DNA of 17,275 nt from CAZCWM01 sp964622625 (GCA_964622625.1 CAZUUQ010000060.1:1-17275); one strand, 5' to 3'; shown: positions 1-7,085, counted from the stretch's first letter. Numbers and translations: made by a program. Notes: generated by a model not told the origin, from the letters alone.

Positions 1-19
1 CTACCTGCTGGGACTTTAG
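1..19 (+). CDS. 3' end of an upstream gene (last five codons)
   Basis: Reading from base 2, the codons give YLLGL and then TAG at 17-19, only four bases before the gcvPA start. The tight spacing suggests the truncated gene is in the same operon as gcvPA and gcvPB. In many bacteria gcvT or gcvH lies directly upstream of gcvPA, so one of these is a reasonable guess, but five residues cannot identify the product. The weak GGGA at 10-13 that may serve as the gcvPA ribosome binding site lies inside this gene's end. Confidence 0.4.
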
Positions 20-23
20 CGAC

Positions 24-1460
24 ATGAATTACACGCAGATCACCGACGCGGACCGCCGCGAGATGCTTGACGCCATCGGCGTCGAGGCAATGGCCGACCT
101 TTACGCCTCCTTGCCGCAGCAGTTTCGTCTGCCGGACGATGAGCCGCTGGAGCTGGCGGGATTGCCGGCCGACGGCTGGAGCGAGCTGGAGATTCGCCGA
201 CGGCTGGGCGAGCTGGGCGGTGCGAATCGTGCGGCCGCGGCGGCGCCGGGCGGGTGTTTCCTGGGCGGGGGGATGTACGACCATTTCATTCCCGCGGCTG
301 TGGACCACCTGGCGCATCAGAGCGCCTTCGTGACGGCCTACACGCCGTACCAGGCGGAGGCGTCGCAGGGTTCGCTGCAGGCGTTCTTCGAGTTTCAGTC
401 GCAGGTGTGCGCGTTGACGGGGCTGGACGTGGCCAACGCGTCGCTCTACGAGGGCGCGACGGCTGTGGCTGAGGCAGTGATGATGGCGCTGAACGCCACG
501 GGTCGGCGGCGGGTGCTGGTGGCGGCGACGGTGCATCCGCATACGCGGGCGGTGCTGGCGACGTACCTGTCGGACCTGCCGGTGCAGTTGATCACGCTCG
601 ACATGGACGCGACAAGCGGGCGGGTGGACGCGGCGGCGGTCGCGGCGGCGACGGACGGGGACACGGCCTGCGTGGTGTTGCAGTCGCCGAACGTGTGGGG
701 ATTGATCGAGGACTGGTCGGGCGTGTTCGCGGCGGCGAAGGATGCGGCGGCAAAGACGGGCAAGCCCGGAGCCGGCCCGCTGGCGATCGCGGTGTTCAAC
801 CCGATCGCGTGCGGATTGCTCAAGCGGCCGGGGTCGTGCGGTGCGGACATTGCGGCGGCTGAGGGTCAGCCGCTGGGCATTCCCATGAGCTACGGCGGGC
901 CGTCGCTTGGTTTGTTCGCGGCGAAGGCGGCGCTGATGCGGAAGATGCCGGGGCGGCTGGTGGGTCAGACGGTGGACAAGCAGGCGCGGCGGGCGTTCTG
1001 TCTGACTTTGCAGACGCGGGAGCAGCATATTCGCGGGGCGAAGGCGACGAGCAACATCTGCACGAATCAGGGTCTGCTGGCGGTGCGGGCGACGATTTAC
1101 ATGAGCGCGATGGGGCCGACGGGCCTGCGCGAGGCGGCGCGGCAGTGCTACGACAAGGCGCATTACGCGGCGGAGCGGATCGCGGCGCTCAAGGGCTGGT
1201 CGTTGGCGTTCGATGGGCCGTTCTTCAATGAGTTTGCTGTGGATGGCCCGGTGGCGGCGGAGAAGGTGATCGCGCTGGGTCGGCAGCGTGGCATCATGCC
1301 GGGGCTGGACTGTTCGAAACTGGGCTGTTCGAGTCCGGGGATTGGGCCTGCGAGTCGGCTGCTGATCGCGGTCACGGAGAAGCGCAGCCGGGCTGAGATT
1401 GACGGACTGGCGGCGCTGCTGGCGGATGCGGGCAGTTCGGCGGGGAAGGGGAGCGTTTGA
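24..1460 (+). CDS. gcvPA: Glycine dehydrogenase (decarboxylating) subunit 1
   Basis: This is the alpha half of the split P-protein of the glycine cleavage system. With GcvPB it decarboxylates glycine on PLP and passes the aminomethyl group to the lipoyl arm of GcvH in the cytoplasm. At 478 residues it is slightly longer than the usual 440-450. Family signatures are plain: AYTPYQAEASQGSLQAFFEF near residues 105-124, the ASLYEGATA segment just after it, and a GRLVGQTVD...LTLQTREQHIRGAKATSNIC block around residues 310-350. It has no PLP lysine, which is expected because that residue is in subunit 2. Its TGA shares one base with the gcvPB ATG (TGATG at 1458-1462), so the two are almost certainly translationally coupled. 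The start at 24 lies close behind the previous stop and has only a weak GGGA ribosome site. The assignment is secure. Confidence 0.97.
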   Translation: MNYTQITDADRREMLDAIGVEAMADLYASLPQQFRLPDDEPLELAGLPADGWSELEIRRRLGELGGANRAAAAAPGGCFLGGGMYDHFIPAAVDHLAHQSAFVTAYTPYQAEASQGSLQAFFEFQSQVCALTGLDVANASLYEGATAVAEAVMMALNATGRRRVLVAATVHPHTRAVLATYLSDLPVQLITLDMDATSGRVDAAAVAAATDGDTACVVLQSPNVWGLIEDWSGVFAAAKDAAAKTGKPGAGPLAIAVFNPIACGLLKRPGSCGADIAAAEGQPLGIPMSYGGPSLGLFAAKAALMRKMPGRLVGQTVDKQARRAFCLTLQTREQHIRGAKATSNICTNQGLLAVRATIYMSAMGPTGLREAARQCYDKAHYAAERIAALKGWSLAFDGPFFNEFAVDGPVAAEKVIALGRQRGIMPGLDCSKLGCSSPGIGPASRLLIAVTEKRSRAEIDGLAALLADAGSSAGKGSV

Positions 1461-2995
1461 TGACGCAGATGACTACCGAGACGGCGACGCAGGTGACGGC
1501 TGATTCCAGTCGGGTGCAGCAGTCGGTGGGCGACGAGCACGACGCGCCGCTGATTTACGAGCGTTCCACACCCGGCGCGCGTGCGGTGGATCTGCCGGCC
1601 GACGACGTGCCGCGTGCGGCGCTGCCGGACGAGCTGATCGACGCGCAGCCGCCGCACCTGCCGCAGGTCGGACCGCTGGATCTGGTGCGTCACTACACGC
1701 GGCTGGCGCAGCGGAACTTTTCGGTCGATGCGAACTTCTATCCGCTCGGTTCGTGCACGATGAAGTTCAATCCGCCGGTCAACGAGCAGGCGGCCGCGAT
1801 GCCGGCGTTCGCGGGACTGCATCCGTTGCAGGATGACACGGATGTGCAGGGCGCGCTGGCGATGCTGCACGAGCTGGAGCGGTGGCTGGCGGCGATCGCG
1901 GGTCTGCCGGCGGTGTCGCTGCAGCCGTGTGCCGGGGCGCATGGCGAGTACACGGCATTGAAGGTGATCCGGGCGTACTTCATGGACCCGCAGGGCGGTA
2001 ACGCGCCGCAGCGGCGCAAGGTGCTGGCGCCGGATACCGCCCACGGGACGAACCCGGCGTCGTGCGCGATGTGCGGGGCGAACGTCGTCACCGTGCCGTC
2101 GACGAAGGATGGGTACGTCGATCTGGACAAGCTGCGGGCGATGGTGGACGACGAGACGGCAGCGCTGATGATCACGAACCCGAATACGGCCGGTCTGTTC
2201 GACGGGCAGATCGGCGTGATCGCGGACATATTGCACGACGCGGGGGCGCTGCTGTACCTGGACGGCGCGAACATGAACGCGATCGCGGGCGTGTCGCGTC
2301 CGGGCGACTTCGGCGTGGATGCGATGCACTTCAACACGCACAAGACGTTTTCGACGCCGCACGGCTGCGGCGGTCCGGGGGCTGGGCCGATCGCGGTGCG
2401 TGATTTTCTCGGGCCGTACCTGCCCGTGCCGCGGGTGGCGCGCGAGGGCGATGCATACCGTCTGGACTGGAGCGGGCCGAAGTCGATCGGCAAGGTGCGC
2501 GGGTATTTCGGGCAGTTCGGCGTGCTGGTGCGCTGCTGGACGTATCTGGCGGCGTGCGGGGGCCGGGGGCTGCGCGACATGGCGCGGCACGCGGTGCTCA
2601 ATGCCAACTATGTGGCGGCGAAGCTGCGCGGGCAATACGAGATGCCCTATTTCGAGCCGGAGAACGGCCGGTTCTGCGCGCACGAGTTCGTGACGGTGCC
2701 CAAGGCGCTGCTGGACGAAGGGGTGACGCTGATCGACATGGCCAAGCGGCTGATCGACCACGGGATTCACCCGCCGACGATGCACTGGCCGGTACACAAC
2801 TGCCTGATGATCGAGCCGACGGAAACCGAGAGCAAGGCGACGCTGGACCGTTTCGTGGCGGTGATGCAGAAGATTGCTGACGAGGTGCGTCGCGAGCCGG
2901 AGCTGGTGAAGGCGGCTCCGCACGCGGCGACGGTGTCGCGTGTGGACGAGGTTGCGGCGGCGCGCAGTCCGGTGCTGAGCTGCGTGGGCGGCTAG
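1460..2995 (+). CDS. gcvPB: Glycine dehydrogenase (decarboxylating) subunit 2
   Basis: This is the beta, PLP-binding half of the P-protein. The motif HFNTHKTFSTPHGCGGPGAG carries the lysine that forms the Schiff base, Lys295 counted from the ATG at 1460. Further signatures are the NFYPLGSCTMKFNP block near residue 93 and the GTNPASCAM and NPNTAGLF segments of the fold-type I aminotransferase core. At 511 residues it is near the family norm of about 480-520, with a slightly longer N-terminus. A TTG at 1457 in frame could also initiate, but the ATG at 1460 is preferred: it follows a purine-rich GGGGAAGGGGAG ribosome site at 1442-1453 and overlaps the gcvPA stop by one base. No clear intrinsic terminator follows; only a short GGCC-TGAA-GGCC hairpin without a T run lies near 3012-3023. 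Confidence 0.97.
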   Translation: MTQMTTETATQVTADSSRVQQSVGDEHDAPLIYERSTPGARAVDLPADDVPRAALPDELIDAQPPHLPQVGPLDLVRHYTRLAQRNFSVDANFYPLGSCTMKFNPPVNEQAAAMPAFAGLHPLQDDTDVQGALAMLHELERWLAAIAGLPAVSLQPCAGAHGEYTALKVIRAYFMDPQGGNAPQRRKVLAPDTAHGTNPASCAMCGANVVTVPSTKDGYVDLDKLRAMVDDETAALMITNPNTAGLFDGQIGVIADILHDAGALLYLDGANMNAIAGVSRPGDFGVDAMHFNTHKTFSTPHGCGGPGAGPIAVRDFLGPYLPVPRVAREGDAYRLDWSGPKSIGKVRGYFGQFGVLVRCWTYLAACGGRGLRDMARHAVLNANYVAAKLRGQYEMPYFEPENGRFCAHEFVTVPKALLDEGVTLIDMAKRLIDHGIHPPTMHWPVHNCLMIEPTETESKATLDRFVAVMQKIADEVRREPELVKAAPHAATVSRVDEVAAARSPVLSCVGG

Positions 2996-3065
2996 CTGCC
3001 GGCGGTATCCGGGCCTGAAGGCCTCGGCTTGGGGGCTTGGGGGACGGCAGTGAAAGGAGCGGGCG

Positions 3066-3440
3066 ATGACCATGTTCGGAGGCATGTACGGCGGAACGAT
3101 CAGCGGCGGCAGCCTCGGCGGGTCGATCTCGGCCGACGCGCGCAACGAAGCGCGGCGCGCGGAAACACGGTCGCGCGACGTCGAGCAGCGGCTGGAGAAG
3201 CTCACGCTGATATGCATGGCCATGTGGTCGCTGATCCAGCAGGAGACGCGGCTGACCGAGGAAGACCTGATGGAACGGGCCAGGCAGATCGACCTGCTCG
3301 ACGGCAAGGACGACAACCGCGTCACGCCGCAGATCGCCCGCTGCTCCGCGTGCAGCCGGGTGATGAACCCGCGGCACCGCAAATGCATCTACTGCGGCCA
3401 GGAGAAGCTGGTGCTCAGCGCGTTTGATGAGATTCTGTGA
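3066..3440 (+). CDS. Small zinc-ribbon protein of unknown function
   Basis: I do not recognise a named family. The 124-residue product has three visible parts. The first is a Gly/Met/Ser-rich N-terminus (residues 1-20). The second is a charged helical stretch, likely coiled coil, rich in Arg and Glu (about 22-80). The third is a C-terminal zinc-ribbon-like motif with C93-x2-C96 and C107-x2-C110, ten residues apart and in a basic context. It has no signal peptide or membrane helix, so it is probably cytoplasmic. The start at 3066 is supported by AGGAG at 3055-3059 with six bases of spacing. It follows gcvPB by 70 bases on the same strand and could be cotranscribed, although nothing in its sequence points to glycine metabolism. 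A nucleic-acid or protein-binding adaptor role is only an inference from the zinc ribbon and coiled coil. Confidence 0.85.
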   Translation: MTMFGGMYGGTISGGSLGGSISADARNEARRAETRSRDVEQRLEKLTLICMAMWSLIQQETRLTEEDLMERARQIDLLDGKDDNRVTPQIARCSACSRVMNPRHRKCIYCGQEKLVLSAFDEIL

Positions 3441-3528
3441 GATGGGCCGGCCGCGTATGTTCAAGGCAACCGCTCCCTGACGGTCGCGGCTCGTGGCGGC
3501 GCTTTGAGGCACATCGCACTTCGTTACC

Positions 3529-3534
3529 TACAAT
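3529..3534 (+). promoter_or_regulatory. Possible -10 box (TACAAT) for the oxidoreductase gene
   Basis: TACAAT matches the sigma-70 -10 consensus at five of six positions and ends 12 bases before the ATG at 3547, implying a leader of only about six bases. No good -35 is present; TTGAGG at 3504-3509 has an overlong 19-base spacer. The same hexamer lies near the starts of two other genes in the window. The only Shine-Dalgarno candidate, GGAG at 3535-3538, would lie partly upstream of the predicted transcription start. Confidence 0.4.
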
Positions 3535-3546
3535 GGAGACACACAC

Positions 3547-4554
3547 ATGCAGCGGATCGGCGTCATCGGACTGGGCATGATGGGGCGCACGCACCTGGGG
3601 GTTTACGACAAGCTTGCCGACGCACAGGTCGTCGCCATCGCGGATGCCGACCCCAAGCGTGCGGCCGGCGATCTGTCGGGCGGGTGGAGCAACATCGCCA
3701 CCGACGGGTCGGACCAGTTGCCCATGGACCGCATCAAGGGCACGACCGATCCGCGGCAACTGATGAAGTGGAAGGACGTTGACATCGTGGATATCTGCGT
3801 GCCCACGCCGGACCACGCGGCCCTGGCGGTCGCGGCGTTGAAGGCTGGCAAGCACGTGGTGTGCGAGAAGCCGCTGGCGATGACCACGGCCGAGGCGCGC
3901 AGGATCGCCAACGCGGCCGCGAAGGCCAGAGGGTTCTTCATGCCGGCGATGTGCATCCGCTTCTGGCCGCAGTACGCGTGGCTCAAGCAGGCGGTGGAGC
4001 GGAAGCGCTACGGGGCGCTGCGTTCGCTGGTGATGCGCCGTCGCGGTCCGGTGCCCGGCGGGTGGTTCCGGAACGGCGAAATGTCGGGCGGAGCGATCTG
4101 GGACCTGCACATTCACGACGCGGACTTTGTCTGTTACCTGCTGGGCATGCCGAGCGGCGTGCGCAGCCAGGGCTACACCGGTCCGACCGGGCGGATCGAT
4201 CACGTGCTGACGCAATACGACTATGCCGACGTGCCGCTGGTCGCGGCCGAGGGATGCTGGACGGTGCATCCGCCGTTTCCGTTCGACATGAGCTACGACG
4301 CGGTGTTCGAGAAGGCGACGGCGCGGTTCGATTTCGCGGCCGAGCGGAAGCTGATGGTTTACAGCGACGGGAAGGCTGAGGCGATCGACTGCGGCGAGGC
4401 GATGGGTTACGACGAGGAGCTGGCGTATTTCGTGTCGTGCTGCGAGCGTGGCGAGTCGCCGAGCGTGGTCACGGCGGCGGACGCGGTGGCGAGCCTCAGA
4501 CTCGTCGAAGCGGAAGCCCGCAGCGCCGCCAGCGGCCGCGTGGTGAAGTTGTAG
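3547..4554 (+). CDS. Gfo/Idh/MocA family NAD(P)-dependent oxidoreductase
   Basis: This is a cytoplasmic dehydrogenase of the glucose-fructose oxidoreductase/inositol dehydrogenase family. Its 335 residues are typical in length. The N-terminus shows the Rossmann dinucleotide site IGVIGLGMMGRTH (residues 4-16) and the ADADP segment ending beta-2. The family signature HVVCEKPLA lies around residue 105-113 and includes the catalytic lysine of the EKP motif. GGAIWDLHIHDADF near 180-193 supplies the conserved D-x-x-x-H of the C-terminal alpha/beta domain. Substrate cannot be read from the sequence; members act on sugars, inositols, biliverdin and other diols. The ATG at 3547 is preferred because the Rossmann strand begins immediately after it. 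It is preceded by a 106-base gap and probably has its own promoter. It converges on the CHRD gene, with a terminator-like hairpin in between. Confidence 0.93.
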   Translation: MQRIGVIGLGMMGRTHLGVYDKLADAQVVAIADADPKRAAGDLSGGWSNIATDGSDQLPMDRIKGTTDPRQLMKWKDVDIVDICVPTPDHAALAVAALKAGKHVVCEKPLAMTTAEARRIANAAAKARGFFMPAMCIRFWPQYAWLKQAVERKRYGALRSLVMRRRGPVPGGWFRNGEMSGGAIWDLHIHDADFVCYLLGMPSGVRSQGYTGPTGRIDHVLTQYDYADVPLVAAEGCWTVHPPFPFDMSYDAVFEKATARFDFAAERKLMVYSDGKAEAIDCGEAMGYDEELAYFVSCCERGESPSVVTAADAVASLRLVEAEARSAASGRVVKL

Positions 4555-4563
4555 GGGCGGCGC

Positions 4564-4595
4564 AAGAAAAAAGCCGGCTTGCTGCGAGCCGGCTT
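4564..4595 (-). terminator. Rho-independent terminator of the CHRD gene
   Basis: A perfect 9-bp stem, AAGCCGGCT (4571-4579) with AGCCGGCTT (4587-4595), encloses a 7-base loop. On the minus strand the stem is followed by six T residues (complement of 4567-4572), the classical intrinsic terminator arrangement, about 60 bases beyond the stop of the minus-strand CHRD gene. Read on the plus strand the hairpin has no T run, but it may still help stop the converging oxidoreductase transcript. Confidence 0.85.
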
Positions 4596-4654
4596 CCGTC
4601 GAAGTCATGTGATGATTTCGACCGGGTTCACGCCCGGTTCGCGGCCGCTTACCG

Positions 4655-5209
4655 TCAACCGGCCCGGCGTCGCCGCATCAGCAGCGTGGTTCCGACAAAG
4701 CCAAGCAGCGCAAGGGCGGTCGGCTCGGGGACGACCTGGCCGCGAATCTCGCCGCCCGGGTGCTGCGTGGAATGGATGTTGATGTACCACAACCCGGCCA
4801 GCAGTTGGGCTTCCATCTCTTCGGTGATGGTGTGGTAGCCGATGAGACTGCCGAACGTGCCGCCGATGTCCGCCTGGAGAATCGTGGCGGGTGTGGACGA
4901 GACCATTCCGAGCACAACGCCCGCGGGGCCTTCACCGAAGGCTGCCGGTCCGTGGAAGTGGGCGTTGGTGGAGTTGGCGACCAGGTCCTGGTAATGGACC
5001 TCCCATTCGAGATAGCGCGTGGCCGTGTCGTAGGTGACGGTGGCTGTGCCCGTGCCCGGTGTGACGACGGCCGGCGTCTCCTGGGCCCCATCAAGGCCGA
5101 AATTCCACACGTGCGTCTGGGCGTCGGCCTGGAGCGTCGTCACAGCCGCGACGGTCAGAGCTCCCAGGATGTGCCGAAACATCACGCCTGTCCTGTTGCC
5201 ATTGGTCAT
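4655..5209 (-). CDS. Exported CHRD-domain protein with PEP-CTERM sorting tail
   Basis: The product has 184 residues from the ATG at 5209. A signal peptide (core ILGALTVAAVTTL, likely cleavage after ADA, residue 30) is followed by a single CHRD domain (about 34-158). Visible CHRD features are NAHFHGPA (82-89) and YINIHSTQHPGGEIRGQV near the end. The tail has the PEP motif at 161-163, a short hydrophobic helix and RRRR, the hallmark of PEP-CTERM/exosortase sorting. The protein is therefore probably processed by an exosortase and delivered to the envelope or released; the CHRD domain has no firmly known activity. The start is set by AAGGGGG about eight bases upstream. A more upstream ATG at 5299 coincides with the predicted transcription start and is rejected. 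The gene stands alone between a strong promoter and a terminator. Confidence 0.93.
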   Translation of the reverse strand: MTNGNRTGVMFRHILGALTVAAVTTLQADAQTHVWNFGLDGAQETPAVVTPGTGTATVTYDTATRYLEWEVHYQDLVANSTNAHFHGPAAFGEGPAGVVLGMVSSTPATILQADIGGTFGSLIGYHTITEEMEAQLLAGLWYINIHSTQHPGGEIRGQVVPEPTALALLGFVGTTLLMRRRRAG

Positions 5210-5296
5210 AGTCGTAGCCCCCTTGAGAGAGAAAGTGGGAAGAAAGAGTTTTCCGCAATCGGCCGCGGCGGATTGCCGTGGAGATGGCCGACCACC

Positions 5297-5358
5297 CATG
5301 CGTGCATTCTAAGGAGTCGTGGCGGAGGGTCAAGAAAAAAATGCATATGCATGCATTC
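5297..5358 (-). repeat. Pair of GAATGCAYGCAT direct repeats around the CHRD promoter
   Basis: On the minus strand GAATGCATGCAT starts at 5358 and GAATGCACGCAT at 5309, identical at 11 of 12 positions and 49 bases apart. The upstream copy continues into ATGCATATGCAT, a perfect palindrome (5341-5352), just upstream of the -35 box. The downstream copy overlaps the -10 and the predicted start. This arrangement resembles a pair of regulator binding sites. No regulator gene is visible nearby, and low-complexity ATGCAT runs could also arise by chance. Confidence 0.5.
5306..5333 (-). promoter_or_regulatory. Sigma-70-type promoter of the CHRD gene
   Basis: On the minus strand TTGACC (complement of 5328-5333) is followed after 16 bases by TAGAAT (complement of 5306-5311). 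Each matches the consensus at five of six positions. The predicted start near 5299 gives a leader of about 90 bases before the ATG at 5209. A T-rich run lies immediately upstream of the -35. Confidence 0.75.
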
Positions 5359-5405
5359 AAAGGATCAAAGCATCCCGCGAGAGTGACGGATCGCGCGTCG
5401 CGGGG

Positions 5406-6383
5406 TCAGAATGCGGGATATCGAGGCCGGCGACCCTGAAGGACAGCCACGACGTCACGCACGACCCAGCTCATGTTCTCCAGGGCGGTGGCTGTGCGCG
5501 CGGCCAGGTGGGGCAGCAGCCGGACGTTCGGCAGCGCGTGCAGGGGATAGTCCGGCGGCGGCGGTTCAGGGTCGTGGACGTCGAGGATGGCGCGGGCGCC
5601 GTCGGCCTGATGGCGGCGGGCCCAGTCGGCCAGGGCGGCCGCATCGACGAGCATGCCGCGGGCCGCATTGATGAGCAGGCATGAAGGCTTGAGCTGCGCC
5701 AGCGCGTCGGCGTCGATGAGATGACGGTTCGCGGCGCGGCCGTCCACGTGGATGCTCAGGATGTCCGCTCCGGCGTAGAGCGCGGTCTTGTCGACGCAGT
5801 CAAAGTCGTAGTTTACTTTCGGCCGCAGTTGCGCTTCGGGCAGCAGGTCGTTGACCAGCACCTTCATGCCGATGGCGGCCGCGACCTGGCCCATGCGCTT
5901 GCCGATGCGCCCGAAGCCGAGGATGCCCAGGCTCAGCGTGTCGAGCTGCGTGCCGACTTCAGTGCGGCGCAGTTCGTGGAAGCGATCGGCGGTGGCGGCG
6001 GCGTCGATGCTGGTGCGCGGGCGCAGGGCGTCGAGGATGAGGGCGAAGACGTACTCGACGACGGCCTGGGTGTTGGCATCGGGCGTGGAGACCACACAGA
6101 CGCCGCGCCGGCGGCAGGCGTCGAGGTCGATGTTGTCCAGTCCGACGCCGCCGCGGCCGACGACGCGGAGTCCGGGCGCCCGATCGAGCAGGGTGTCATC
6201 CACGCGGGTGTAAGTGCGTACGACCAGGCCATCCGCCTGGGCCAGTGCGGCCGCGAGTGCGGCGGGCTGCCCGGTGTCGGCGTGAATCACGCGCGCGTGC
6301 CGCGCGAGCCAGGCGGCGGGGCGGTCGTCCAGCGGCTCGGCGACGAGGACGGTGGGAAGCGGCGGGTCAGGGGCGGCGGGCAT
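5406..6383 (-). CDS. D-3-phosphoglycerate dehydrogenase-like 2-hydroxyacid dehydrogenase
   Basis: This is a cytoplasmic NAD-dependent D-isomer-specific 2-hydroxyacid dehydrogenase, 325 residues from the ATG at 6383. The substrate-domain signature VVGRGGVGLDNIDLDACRRR and the STPDANTQAVVEYV segment closely follow the phosphoglycerate dehydrogenase (SerA) pattern. The NAD site is GILGFGRIGKRMG. The catalytic set is present: Arg in INAARGMLVD, Glu in DVHDPEPP, and His in LLPHLAARTA. The C-terminal regulatory ACT domain is missing, so it is a short form; serine biosynthesis is plausible, but other 2-oxoacids cannot be excluded. An in-frame extension to 6494 runs through a terminator palindrome and is rejected. 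The short distance between a TACAAT box (complement of 6391-6396) and this ATG suggests a leaderless message. Confidence 0.9.
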   Translation of the reverse strand: MPAAPDPPLPTVLVAEPLDDRPAAWLARHARVIHADTGQPAALAAALAQADGLVVRTYTRVDDTLLDRAPGLRVVGRGGVGLDNIDLDACRRRGVCVVSTPDANTQAVVEYVFALILDALRPRTSIDAAATADRFHELRRTEVGTQLDTLSLGILGFGRIGKRMGQVAAAIGMKVLVNDLLPEAQLRPKVNYDFDCVDKTALYAGADILSIHVDGRAANRHLIDADALAQLKPSCLLINAARGMLVDAAALADWARRHQADGARAILDVHDPEPPPPDYPLHALPNVRLLPHLAARTATALENMSWVVRDVVAVLQGRRPRYPAF

Positions 6384-6390
6384 GGGCAGG

Positions 6391-6396
6391 ATTGTA
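6391..6396 (-). promoter_or_regulatory. Possible -10 box (TACAAT) for the dehydrogenase gene
   Basis: Minus-strand TACAAT ends seven bases before the ATG at 6383, so transcription would begin at or within a base or two of the start codon. The -35 region is poor (best 2 of 6). The same hexamer is placed similarly ahead of the methyltransferase gene. Confidence 0.45.
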
Positions 6397-6446
6397 ATGC
6401 GGCCGTGGCGGTTGCGAGTCGGGGTGCGTGCGGTTGTATAGGCGAA

Positions 6447-6480
6447 CAAAAAGCCCAGGCATGGCCATGCCTGGGCTTTG
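6447..6480 (-). terminator. Terminator: 30-bp perfect palindrome behind the ferredoxin gene
   Basis: AAAGCCCAGGCATGG (6450-6464) is followed without a break by its exact reverse complement (6465-6479). On the minus strand the stem is followed by a T-rich run (TTTTTGTT when the last stem bases are counted), which fits an intrinsic terminator for the ferredoxin transcript ending at 6576. It also insulates the dehydrogenase gene downstream. As a hairpin about 13 pairs would form around a small loop. Confidence 0.8.
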
Positions 6481-6575
6481 GATTCGAAGGGCATCGGCGC
6501 GTGGTCAAGACCACGGCGGGAATCACGGTGAAACCGCGGCGGCGCGTGTCGCCGACGGTCGCGGACAGCCGCGGC

Positions 6576-6833
6576 TTACGCGTAGTAGTCGGCGTTGATC
6601 TGGATGTAGTCGTGCCACTCGCTGGGCAGATCTTCCTCCGGGAAGATCGCCTTGACGGGGCACTCGTCGACGCACAGGCCGCAGTCGATGCAGGTGTCCG
6701 GATCGATGTAAAGCTGCTTGGCTTCCTCGAACTCGGCCTCGTCCTTGGTCGGATGGATGCAGTCGACCGGGCAGACATCGACGCAGGCGGTGTCCTTGGT
6801 CCCGATGCACGGTTCGGCAATAATGTGCGGCAT
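6576..6833 (-). CDS. fdxA: 7Fe-type (3Fe-4S/4Fe-4S) ferredoxin
   Basis: This is a small soluble electron carrier of 85 residues. Cysteines C9-x7-C17-x3-C21-P and C48-x2-C51-x2-C54-x3-C58-P match the 7Fe ferredoxin pattern (Azotobacter FdI type), in which C9, C17 and C58 bind a 3Fe-4S cluster and C21, C48, C51 and C54 bind a 4Fe-4S cluster. An additional cysteine, C25, is present; since the first motif is not CxxCxxC, a 3Fe cluster is favoured but not proven. The start at 6833 is supported by AGAGG about eight bases upstream; a longer in-frame reading to 7043 includes the predicted promoter and is rejected. The gene is monocistronic, between a TATACT -10 box (complement of 6930-6935) and a strong terminator. 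The redox partner is unknown. Confidence 0.93.
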   Translation of the reverse strand: MPHIIAEPCIGTKDTACVDVCPVDCIHPTKDEAEFEEAKQLYIDPDTCIDCGLCVDECPVKAIFPEEDLPSEWHDYIQINADYYA

Positions 6834-6929
6834 CTTTCTTACCTCTGCCTGTGGCTGCGGCGCCGGCTTGGCAGCGCCTGATGCGGCCGGTCCGCCGCGG
6901 GGCATGGCCGGCCCGTGGACATTGCTGCA

Positions 6930-6935
6930 AGTATA
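6930..6935 (-). promoter_or_regulatory. Probable -10 box (TATACT) of the ferredoxin gene
   Basis: Minus-strand TATACT matches the -10 consensus at five of six positions and would give a leader of about 90 bases. The -35 is weak. The hexamer is one of few AT-rich spots in the 252-base divergent region between the ferredoxin and methyltransferase genes. Confidence 0.5.
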
Positions 6936-7006
6936 GGCTCGATCGGTCCGCTGTGCCATCCAACTTGAACGGGCGGGAAGTTCCGTCAAGCCGTGCGGAT
7001 CAACAA

Positions 7007-7031
7007 CCCCGGGCATGGCCCCGCCCGGGTT
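7007..7031. repeat. Inverted repeat in the ferredoxin-methyltransferase divergent region
   Basis: CCCGGGC (7008-7014) and GCCCGGG (7023-7029) can pair around an 8-base loop, and flanking AAC/GTT bases extend the stem with one bulge. There is no T run on either side, so it is not an ordinary terminator. It lies upstream of both divergent promoters and could be an operator or simply a GC-rich chance hairpin. The rest of 6834-7085 holds only the two promoter candidates. Confidence 0.35.
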
Positions 7032-7048
7032 CGGATGTTTCACGTCGG

Positions 7049-7077
7049 ATGACGGATGAGCCTCAAAGCGCTACAAT
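7049..7077 (+). promoter_or_regulatory. Promoter of the DNA methyltransferase gene, apparently leaderless
   Basis: ATGACG (7049-7054, four of six matches to TTGACA) and TACAAT (7072-7077, five of six) are separated by the ideal 17 bases. The predicted start falls one or two bases before the ATG at 7086, leaving no room for a ribosome binding site. Confidence 0.6.
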
Positions 7078-7085
7078 CGACGCCC

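Noticed and set aside
3012..3023. GGCC-TGAA-GGCC hairpin as the gcv operon terminator
   Set aside because: The stem is only four pairs and no T run follows, so it is too weak to call.
1163..3388. 741-codon open frame on the minus strand
   Set aside because: It lies antisense to gcvPA, gcvPB and the zinc-ribbon gene. Its translation is an Arg/His-rich low-complexity shadow typical of GC-rich genes read backwards.
5334..5358. ATGCAT repeats as a microsatellite or CRISPR-like array
   Set aside because: There are only two to three units with no spacers. Their position next to a promoter makes a regulatory site more likely than an array.
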